Shown here: positions 1 to 6,531 of the stretch, in pieces
Layout of the letters: each line of letters starts with the position of its first letter
Numbering within the stretch: the first letter of the stretch is position 1
DNA from: an uncultured Collinsella sp.
Lineage (GTDB): Bacteria > Actinomycetota > Coriobacteriia > Coriobacteriales > Coriobacteriaceae
NCBI GenBank assembly: GCA_959599635.1
Contig: CAUGJN010000064.1
Location: 1 to 9,753, forward strand
DNA length: 9,753 nucleotides
Reading direction: 5' to 3'
Notes under the pieces: generated by a model
Seen by the model: only the letters and a program-made list of their open reading frames with translations
What the model was told of the DNA's origin: nothing
The model's database searches: none
Translations under genes and position numbers: made by a program

Positions 1-1229
1 ATGGCGTCCTCGACCTGCTTGGCGAGCGAGCTGCTGTCGATGGACCAACCAAAGTCACCGCCTTCAACGGCACACTGCTTGCCATCGGCGCGCGTCCACC
101 AGCGAGTGGAGCCCACGGTATTAAAGCCGTTGGCGAGCTCGGCTGCCCAGCTGCTGATCTGCGACGTATCGAGCGTGGGGTTGGCCGGATCGGCAAAGCT
201 GATCCACTGCAACACGGAGCTGCCATCAACCTTGCCGGCATCCTCGCCGTTGAGCTTGAGGGTCACGTTGACGCCCAAGAAGTTGTTGGCGGCATCGCAT
301 GCGGCCTGAATCTGATCATCGGTCAGCGTTCCATTGAGCGGCTCATAGGCATCGTTGCCGAGCTTGGAAAGATCTACGGTCTCGGCCAGCGAGGCAAGCT
401 CGAGCTCGGCATACTTAATGACATGCTCGCGGTTGAGTTTTTCGTTGGAGCGCGCCTTCTCGACGGTAAACTTGCCGGCCTGCTCGTCATAGGAGCTATT
501 GGCCTCGAACGCGCCCGAACGCCCCTCGTTAAACTCGTCGATGGCGGCGCCCAGATCCTTCTCAAACTGCTTTTGGTCAAAGGTGTCGGAGAGCATGGAC
601 AGGTCGACGTCTTGATCAAGATCGACTTCGTTGGAGCTAGCGGTTGTTTTGGTCTTGCCGCTTAAGGATTCTACAAGGCGAACCGGCCATACAATGGCTT
701 CGTTGCGGCTGATAATCTCTTTTGCGGCAGCTTCGCCGTCGACAATGGGCTCATCGGACTCGGGCTGATAGGTCCAGCTAAAGTCATCGCCTGTCACGGT
801 GAGCTTATAGTGCTTCCAAGCCGAGTTGACCTTGGTGGCGGCAGACGAAGCGTTGGAGAACGAGACATCGACGCCGGCGATAGTGGTGTTGGGGTAGGCT
901 ACCTGCGAAAACGCTACGACGCCTACGATATAGACAATGACGATAAGACCCAGGACGACAAAGAGCGTCGTCTTTTTGCCCGACTTATTGTTCTCGGCGG
1001 GTTTGCGTGCGGGGCCGCGATCGCCTCGAGCGTGCGTGGGGGGCTGCTTGGGCGCATTGCCATTTGCCTGGCGCTGCTGATGCTGCTTGTTCGGACGTTG
1101 GGAAACGTTTGCCGCACCTCGCTGCTGACCGCGGCTCGGCGCGATAGGACGCGGCGACTGAACGCCGCCTGTGTGCCTGCTCGGCTGCTGCGGATCGGGA
1201 ATCAGTTGAGTTCGATCGTTTTGCGACAT
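1..1229 (-). CDS. Membrane-anchored L,D-transpeptidase-type peptidoglycan protein (3' end beyond window)
   Basis: An open frame of 409 codons runs off the left edge without a stop, so the C-terminus is missing. Seen: a Gln/Pro/Arg-rich, apparently disordered N-terminus (about residues 1-86, ending GKK), one hydrophobic helix (about 87-107, LFVVLGLIVIVYIVGVVAF), then an exported region starting AYPNTTIAGVDVS. Near the visible end is GGDFGWSID (390-398). This signature and the NTTIAGVDV segment are typical of the putative peptidoglycan-binding domains (PG_binding_4 type) that precede a YkuD L,D-transpeptidase domain. Such enzymes make 3-3 cross-links in the wall. The catalytic SHG..C motif would lie outside the window, so activity is inferred. 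A VanW-like protein is a less likely alternative. Start chosen at 1229 (MSQNDR): the GAAGG at 1241-1245 is 11 bases away, whereas an in-frame ATG at 1238 leaves only 2 bases. It has its own TATAAT promoter and lies downstream of the sdaA terminator. Confidence 0.8.
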   Translation of the reverse strand, partial: MSQNDRTQLIPDPQQPSRHTGGVQSPRPIAPSRGQQRGAANVSQRPNKQHQQRQANGNAPKQPPTHARGDRGPARKPAENNKSGKKTTLFVVLGLIVIVYIVGVVAFSQVAYPNTTIAGVDVSFSNASSAATKVNSAWKHYKLTVTGDDFSWTYQPESDEPIVDGEAAAKEIISRNEAIVWPVRLVESLSGKTKTTASSNEVDLDQDVDLSMLSDTFDQKQFEKDLGAAIDEFNEGRSGAFEANSSYDEQAGKFTVEKARSNEKLNREHVIKYAELELASLAETVDLSKLGNDAYEPLNGTLTDDQIQAACDAANNFLGVNVTLKLNGEDAGKVDGSSVLQWISFADPANPTLDTSQISSWAAELANGFNTVGSTRWWTRADGKQCAVEGGDFGWSIDSSSLAKQVEDA

Positions 1230-1286
1230 CGTATGCATATCCTTCGAATTTCGCCTTGCGGCTCATCGTGTTTTTACTGGGCTTGC

Positions 1287-1315
1287 ATTATAGCGATTAC
1301 CCAGTTGTTTGTGGT
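1287..1315 (-). promoter_or_regulatory. Predicted promoter of the L,D-transpeptidase-type gene
   Basis: On the minus strand there is a perfect TATAAT -10 box at 1292-1287. At 17 bases spacing lies a weak -35 candidate, ACCACA (1315-1310). Transcription would start near 1280 and give a leader of about 50 bases before the ATG at 1229. The box sits in the 149-base gap after sdaA, which fits an independent transcript. The -10 is convincing and the -35 is poor. Confidence 0.5.
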
Positions 1316-1334
1316 ATGGAAACGGTGGCATTCA

Positions 1335-1361
1335 AAAGAGGTGGGACATTTGTCCCACCTT
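1335..1361 (-). terminator. Predicted terminator of sdaA, built on a GGGACA palindrome
   Basis: Eighteen bases beyond the sdaA stop, AGGTGGGACA (1339-1348) and TGTCCCACCT (1351-1360) form a perfect 10-base inverted repeat. Read as minus-strand RNA it is a 9-10 bp stem with a very small loop, followed by CUUUUG. That fits a rho-independent terminator, although the U run is short. On the plus strand no T run follows. The same GGGACA motif recurs in the palindromes at 4685-4765 and 6399-6498, so this could instead be a minimal repeat element. Confidence 0.55.
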
Positions 1362-1378
1362 CGAGTCGTTCTTTGTCG

Positions 1379-2986
1379 CTATCCGCACACACCGCATTTT
1401 GCACAGGCCGAAAGTGCGGCCGGAGCCTGCGCGATGCCGCCCTTTGCCGTCTCGCGCAGCGTGACCGGCAACGCGTGGCCCACCGAAAGCATGACGTGTG
1501 CCATCTGGTCAAACGGCACCAGGCTCTTAATGCCGGCGAGGGCGAGTTGTGCGGAGCTAAAGGCGGCTGCCACGCCGATGGCGTTGCGGTTTTGGCAGGG
1601 CACCTCCACGAGGCCACCGACGGGGTCACAAACGAGGCCCAGCAGATTACTCAGCGCGATGGAACTGGCGTCGAGCGCCTGCTCGGGTGTGCCGTCGAGC
1701 ATCTGCACTAGCGCGGCGGCGGCCATGGCGGCCGCACTTCCGACCTCGGCCTGACAGCCGCCCTCGGCGCCGGCAACGCAGGCGCTCGTGGTGAGGTTGA
1801 GGCCGATGGCGGCGGCGCAATAAAGGGCATCCATGACCTGCTCGTCGTCCAGCTGCAAATGGTCTGCGAGCGCCAGCACGCAGCCGGGCACAACGCCCGC
1901 GGATCCTGCCGTCGGAGCTGCGACAATCACGCCCATGGTGGCGGAGCGCTCGAGTACGGCCATGGCGCGGGCCACGGCGTCGGTCTGGACGGCGCCCATC
2001 AGGCTTATGCTCAGATCGTTTCGGCTGGTGGCATCGACAAGCTTTGCCTCGCCGCCGATGAGGCCGCCGAGCGAGCGCTGTGGATTGGAAATGGGGGCTG
2101 TGGTCTCTTCGCGCATGACGTCGAGTACGCGGCGCATGGCGGCGATAGCGTGTGCCTCGCCGGTCAGACGTGCCTCGCGCACGGCCATGACGGCGCCGAT
2201 GTTGAGCCCCAGTTCTTCGCACGCATTGAGCAGCTGCTCGCCGTCGTCGAAGATTTCCTTTGCCGAGACGCCGGGGGAGAGCGACGAGGCAGAACCGGGG
2301 AGCTCGATAAAGGTCGCGTAATCGACATTGTCGAGCTTGCGGAGCATGGGGACGACGGTGTCGTCGGGGGCGCCGTCGGTCTCAAAGACGGAGTAGGCCT
2401 GGCCGCCCACTTCGGTGCGGTAGGTGCGGCAGAAGGCGATGTTCACATGGGCGTAGGCGAGCAGGTTGGTGAGCGCTGCGAGCACGCCGGGGACGTCCTG
2501 GTGCGCCACGAAGAGCGTGGAATACATGCCCGAGATGTCGACGCCGACGCCGTTAATGCGGCTGATGCGCATCTTGCCGCCGCCCAAGCTCTCGCCGCGG
2601 ACCTGCGCCGTGGCGCCCGTGGCGTCGACCATATCGATGTCGACGGTGTTGGGGTGGATGGAGGCGTCGTCGCCCTTGATGTCAAAGTGATATTCGAGGC
2701 CCTGCTCACGTGCGAGGTCAAAGGCCTGCTTGATGTTCTCGTCATCGGTGTCGAGGCCCAGAATGCCCGCGACGAGCGCGCGGTCGGTGCCGTGGCCGCG
2801 GTAGGTGTGGGCGAAGGAGTTCCACAGGCCAAAGGTGACTTTGGTGATGCGGCCCTCGAGCAGGCTGGCGGCAACTTGGGCGCAGCGCAGGGCGCCGGCG
2901 GTGTGCGATGAGCTGGGGCCGACCATGACGGGCCCCAAAATCTCGAATGCCGAGGTCGTAGCTAGTGTTTGCGGCTTGCCTGCCAT
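1379..2986 (-). CDS. sdaA: L-serine dehydratase (ammonia-lyase), iron-sulfur dependent, single chain with ACT domain
   Basis: This cytoplasmic enzyme deaminates L-serine to pyruvate and ammonia using a [4Fe-4S] cluster. The 535-residue protein joins the beta (about 10-150), ACT (about 155-230) and catalytic alpha (about 245-520) parts, which many Firmicutes encode as two genes. Visible motifs are GPSSSHTAG (23-31) and GHGTD (64-68) in the beta part, APTAGSAGVVPG (357-368), EGGCQ (Cys411), CDPVGG (Cys453) and EVPCQNRNA (Cys464). The 42- and 11-residue gaps between these cysteines match those of the cluster ligands recalled from the Legionella enzyme. The chain ends in ACAKCGVCG (Cys528, 531, 534), one of which may be the tail cysteine that fills the fourth cluster position. 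The ACT domain suggests serine-responsive control. Start chosen at 2986 because AGGAG (2992-2996) is 5 bases upstream. A longer reading from 3070 would begin inside the repeat. No clear promoter is visible. Confidence 0.95.
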   Translation of the reverse strand: MAGKPQTLATTSAFEILGPVMVGPSSSHTAGALRCAQVAASLLEGRITKVTFGLWNSFAHTYRGHGTDRALVAGILGLDTDDENIKQAFDLAREQGLEYHFDIKGDDASIHPNTVDIDMVDATGATAQVRGESLGGGKMRISRINGVGVDISGMYSTLFVAHQDVPGVLAALTNLLAYAHVNIAFCRTYRTEVGGQAYSVFETDGAPDDTVVPMLRKLDNVDYATFIELPGSASSLSPGVSAKEIFDDGEQLLNACEELGLNIGAVMAVREARLTGEAHAIAAMRRVLDVMREETTAPISNPQRSLGGLIGGEAKLVDATSRNDLSISLMGAVQTDAVARAMAVLERSATMGVIVAAPTAGSAGVVPGCVLALADHLQLDDEQVMDALYCAAAIGLNLTTSACVAGAEGGCQAEVGSAAAMAAAALVQMLDGTPEQALDASSIALSNLLGLVCDPVGGLVEVPCQNRNAIGVAAAFSSAQLALAGIKSLVPFDQMAHVMLSVGHALPVTLRETAKGGIAQAPAALSACAKCGVCG

Positions 2987-3010
2987 ATGCGCTCCTGTTC
3001 TATCCCGTCG

Positions 3011-3130
3011 TCCCGAGGGACGGGGCATAAGGTCGCCTGCTCGGACAGTCCTGACTCGCACGGAGAGCACATTAAGTGCTCTCCGGCTCGTGCGGAACTC
3101 GCGATCGACCTTATGCCCCGCCCCTCGGGA
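3011..3130. repeat. Core-hairpin intergenic repeat, copy 1 (inverted-repeat arms plus conserved core)
   Basis: The outer arms 3011-3035 and 3106-3130 are complementary over 25 bases with one mismatch. They enclose a core (3045-3099) that recurs at 9591-9644 with 2 substitutions and a 1-base indel. The core contains the hairpin CGGAGAGCAC (3061-3070), loop ATTAA, GTGCTCTCCG (3076-3085). It also has an outer helix CGCACG (3057-3062) with CGTGCG (3089-3094). The two arm sequences are largely unlike those of the other copy, apart from a loose GGGC(A)TWAGGT resemblance. Only 24 bases separate the element from the sdaA start codon, so unless the promoter is inside it, the element is transcribed in the sdaA leader. 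No ORF in it looks real. Function is unknown. Confidence 0.9.
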
Positions 3131-3221
3131 CTAAGGATACATGGTTGGAGTTGCTAGATGGCAAAATTCATTAGCTGGGGACGCAGCGTAGACTCATATC
3201 GAAGCATCTTCACCACCGGAT

Positions 3222-3261
3222 TAATAAAAAAGAAGTACCGCTTGGGGGCGGTACTTCTTTT
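3222..3261 (-). terminator. Rho-independent terminator of metK
   Basis: A perfect 14-bp stem (3248-3261 with 3228-3241) has a 6-base loop. On the minus strand it is followed directly by a run of six T, then ATTAA. It begins 37 bases beyond the metK stop codon. The A-rich 5' side gives some symmetry, but there is no plus-strand gene to terminate. It separates metK from sdaA, so sdaA needs its own promoter or readthrough. Confidence 0.9.
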
Positions 3262-3298
3262 GAAAGCGTGTGCGTGTTGTGACCTTGGTGGTTCCCAA

Positions 3299-4579
<1,281 letters not shown>

Positions 4580-4674
4580 GATTGTCCTTTCAAAAACGTG
4601 TCCCGGCGACCGTTACCATTCCGCCGGGCTCTCTATGCAAGGGCACATCATAGCGCGTAAATCAAACATTCACA
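4580..4674 (-). promoter_or_regulatory. metK upstream region: possible promoter and structured leader
   Basis: A TATGAT -10 candidate lies at 4652-4647, with only a poor -35 (TGTGAA, 4674-4669). Between it and metK is a GC-rich hairpin, CCCGGCG (4628-4622 on the minus strand) with CGCCGGG (4608-4602), and a 13-base loop. The segment AAGGACAATC (4589-4580), which includes the Shine-Dalgarno sequence, can pair with GATGTGCCCTT (4649-4639) over nine base pairs, with one bulge and one mismatch. A closed form would hide the ribosome binding site. The two readings conflict in part: if TATGAT is the -10, the distal half of the pairing strand is not transcribed. I do not recognise a known SAM riboswitch consensus. 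Confidence 0.3.
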
Positions 4675-4684
4675 CCCTTTCCGC

Positions 4685-4765
4685 ACCCACTCATTGGGGA
4701 CAGACTTAAATGACCAGTCGGGTGCTCATTGGGTAGTCATTTAAGTCTGTCCCCAATGAGTGGGT
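4685..4765. repeat. Perfect 30-bp inverted repeat with GGGGACAGAC motif, REP-like
   Basis: Arms 4685-4714 and 4736-4765 are exactly complementary over 30 bases around a 21-base loop. Each arm carries GGGGACAGAC / GTCTGTCCCC and ends in ATGAGTGGGT / ACCCACTCAT. The loop holds another CTCATTGGG (4725-4733), matching the left arm (4690-4698). GGGGACAGAC-type palindromes are familiar as REP-like sequences linked to RAYT transposases in several bacteria, but no transposase is present here, so that link is inference. It lies in the metK-gltX divergent intergenic region, between the candidate promoters of the two genes. It could terminate stray transcripts or insulate the promoters. Confidence 0.9.
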
Positions 4766-4774
4766 CGGTGCCCT

Positions 4775-4805
4775 TTGTGCGGAGGTTGCTTTGTTGCTTT
4801 ATACT
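4775..4805 (+). promoter_or_regulatory. Predicted gltX promoter
   Basis: A good -10 box TATACT is at 4800-4805. The best -35 candidate is TTGTGC (4775-4780) at a long 19-base spacing. This gives a start near 4812 and a leader of about 34 bases, too short for a T-box or riboswitch. It sits just outside the palindrome at 4685-4765. The -10 is good and the -35 is weak. Confidence 0.4.
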
Positions 4806-4845
4806 GATGCGGTTAGACATCCATCCTGCAATCGAGGAGATTTCC

Positions 4846-6321
4846 ATGGCATCAGACGTTCGCGTCCGCTTTGCACCCTCACCGACGGGCAAGCTGCACA
4901 TCGGCGGCGCCCGCACCGCTATCTATAACTGGGCTTTCGCCCGTGCTAACGGCGGCACGTTCATCCTGCGCATCGACGACACCGATCCCACCCGCTCCAC
5001 CGACGAGAACACGCAGATCATCCTGCGCGCCATGCGTTGGCTGGGCCTGGACTGGGACGAGGGTCCCGAGGTAGGCGGCGACTTTGGCCCCTACGCCCAG
5101 ACTGAGCGCCTGGACCTGTACAAGCAGGCCGCCCAGAAACTTTGGGACGAGGGCAAGGCCTATCCCTGCTTCTGCACCAAGGAGCAGCTCGACGCCGACC
5201 GCAAGGCCGCGCAGGAGCGCAAGGACCCCTTCCAGGGCTATCAGCGTCGTTGCCGCGATCTTGATCCCGAGGAGGCCCGCCGCCGCATCGAGGCCGGAGA
5301 GTCCTACGTCCTGCGCATCAAGGTGCCCGAGGACCGCGGCGACGTCGTCATCCACGACGCCGTTCACGGCGAGGTGACCTTCGACGCCAAGGAGCTCGAC
5401 GACTTTGTCATCTTCCGCTCCGATGGCACGCCCACGTACAACTTTGCGACCGTCGTCGACGACGCCATGATGAAGATCACCCATGTCATCCGCGGCGACG
5501 ACCACCTCTCCAACACCCCGCGCCAGGTCATGGTCTACGAGGCCCTCGGCGCGCCCGTGCCCACGTTCGCCCACATCTCCATGATTCTGGGCGCCGACGG
5601 CAAGAAGCTCTCCAAGCGCCATGGCGCCACCTCGGTGGAGGAGTACCGCGACGCCGGCTACCTGTCCGACGCTTTCGTCAACTATCTGGCGCTGCTCGGC
5701 TGGTCGCTTGACGGCGAGACCACGATCATCCCGCGCGATGTCCTGGCCAGCAAGTTCTCACTCGACCGCATCTCCAAGAACCCGGCGACCTTCGACCCCA
5801 AGAAGCTCGACTGGGTCAATGCCGAGTACATCAACGGCATGTCCGACGCCCAGTTTGCCGACGAGATCATGGTCCCCGAGCTGCACGAGGCGGGTCTCAT
5901 CGAGGGTAATGTCGAGTACGGCGAGGACTGGATTGACGCGCTTGCCGCCATCGTCAAGCCGCGCACCAAGATGCCAGCCGACGCCGTGACCGTCGCCGCT
6001 CCCATCTTCGCTACGGCCGAGACGCTCGAGTATGACGAGAAATCCGTTAACAAGGGCCTGGCTAAGGAAGGCATGGGCGTCATTCTGGATGCCGCCAAGG
6101 CCGCGCTCGAGGGCGTGGACAAGTGGACTGCCGAGTCCATCGACGCCGCGCTTGAGCCGCTGCCCGAGCAGATGGACCTTAAGAAGCGCGTGGTGTTCCA
6201 GGCCGTGCGCGTCGCCGTCTGCGGCAACATGGTGAGCCCCCCGCTGGGCGAGACCATGGCGCTCGTCGGCCGCGACGACTGCCTGGCACGCATCGACCGC
6301 GCCCGCACGATGGCGCTATAG
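4846..6321 (+). CDS. gltX: Glutamyl-tRNA synthetase
   Basis: Charges tRNA-Glu with glutamate in the cytoplasm (class I synthetase). The complete 491-residue protein shows FAPSPTGKLHIGGARTA (9-25, containing the HIGH-type motif HIGG at 18-21), LRIDDTDPTR (41-50), HVIRGDDHLSNTPRQ (214-228) and the KMSKS-type KLSKRHG (254-260). An anticodon-binding helical domain follows, from about 320 to the end. Cys108, Cys110 and Cys136 near Tyr132 resemble the zinc site of some bacterial GluRS. Without a visible glnS it may also charge tRNA-Gln before amidation, which cannot be judged here. The start at 4846 is preferred over an upstream in-frame ATG at 4729, because GGAG (4836-4839) lies 6 bases before it and the homology begins directly after it. 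The 4729 start would lie inside the palindrome loop. The gene ends in two adjacent TAG stops and a terminator. Confidence 0.97.
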   Translation: MASDVRVRFAPSPTGKLHIGGARTAIYNWAFARANGGTFILRIDDTDPTRSTDENTQIILRAMRWLGLDWDEGPEVGGDFGPYAQTERLDLYKQAAQKLWDEGKAYPCFCTKEQLDADRKAAQERKDPFQGYQRRCRDLDPEEARRRIEAGESYVLRIKVPEDRGDVVIHDAVHGEVTFDAKELDDFVIFRSDGTPTYNFATVVDDAMMKITHVIRGDDHLSNTPRQVMVYEALGAPVPTFAHISMILGADGKKLSKRHGATSVEEYRDAGYLSDAFVNYLALLGWSLDGETTIIPRDVLASKFSLDRISKNPATFDPKKLDWVNAEYINGMSDAQFADEIMVPELHEAGLIEGNVEYGEDWIDALAAIVKPRTKMPADAVTVAAPIFATAETLEYDEKSVNKGLAKEGMGVILDAAKAALEGVDKWTAESIDAALEPLPEQMDLKKRVVFQAVRVAVCGNMVSPPLGETMALVGRDDCLARIDRARTMAL

Positions 6322-6344
6322 TAGACGCGTAAACGCATGTATCC

Positions 6345-6378
6345 GAGCCCCGTTCCCCCGAGCGGGGCTCTTGTTTCT
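6345..6378 (+). terminator. Rho-independent terminator of gltX
   Basis: GAGCCCCG (6345-6352) pairs with CGGGGCTC (6363-6370) around a 10-base loop. The T-rich tail TTGTTTCT follows at once. It lies 23 bases after the gltX stop. It suggests priA is not mainly read from the gltX promoter, although I find no convincing priA promoter. Confidence 0.85.
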
Positions 6379-6398
6379 GTACCGATGAGTGGGTTGCT

Positions 6399-6498
6399 GG
6401 GACAAAATAATCAGTAGTGTTTGTCCCATGTTCGAGTGACGCAACAAGCTCGACACTCGTATCGGCCATGGGACAAACTCTACTGATTATTTTGTCCC
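6399..6498. repeat. Long inverted repeat with nested GGGACAAA/TTTGTCCC ends
   Basis: Arms 6399-6430 and 6467-6498 are complementary over 32 bases with one mismatch (T at 6419 opposite T at 6478). Each arm is itself bounded by GGGACAAA and TTTGTCCC, so it could fold alone as well as with its partner. The 36-base centre contains CGAGTG (6433-6438) and CACTCG (6454-6459), which extend the fold. ATGAGTGGGT (6385-6394) just to the left is the same decamer that ends the palindrome at 4685-4765. The element fills most of the gltX-priA gap and ends 33 bases before the priA start codon. It is probably a REP-like or small non-autonomous element. No coding content is supported. Confidence 0.88.
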
Positions 6499-6531
6499 AC
6501 CCCTTTCAGGTCCGTTCGTTAGAGGTGGTGT

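Noticed and set aside
810..1754. Plus-strand open frame across the sdaA-transpeptidase junction
   Set aside because: It crosses the 5' part of one minus-strand gene, a promoter, a terminator and the 3' part of sdaA. The composition is irregular and there is no domain.
1859..2911. Long plus-strand open frame opposite sdaA
   Set aside because: Low-complexity G/V/A/D composition typical of the antisense of a GC-rich gene. No family motif. SdaA on the other strand is complete.
2987..3070. Longer N-terminus for serine dehydratase from 3070
   Set aside because: The extra 28 residues are encoded by the repeat, and family homology begins just after the start at 2986, which has a good ribosome binding site.
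4580..4680. Known SAM riboswitch class upstream of metK
   Set aside because: I could not match any SAM riboswitch consensus by eye. Only a generic hairpin and a possible pairing with the Shine-Dalgarno sequence remain, listed with low confidence.
4729..4845. Longer N-terminus for GltX from 4729
   Set aside because: It starts in the palindrome loop, runs across the promoter region, and adds residues before the normal N-terminus. The ATG at 4846 has a good ribosome binding site.
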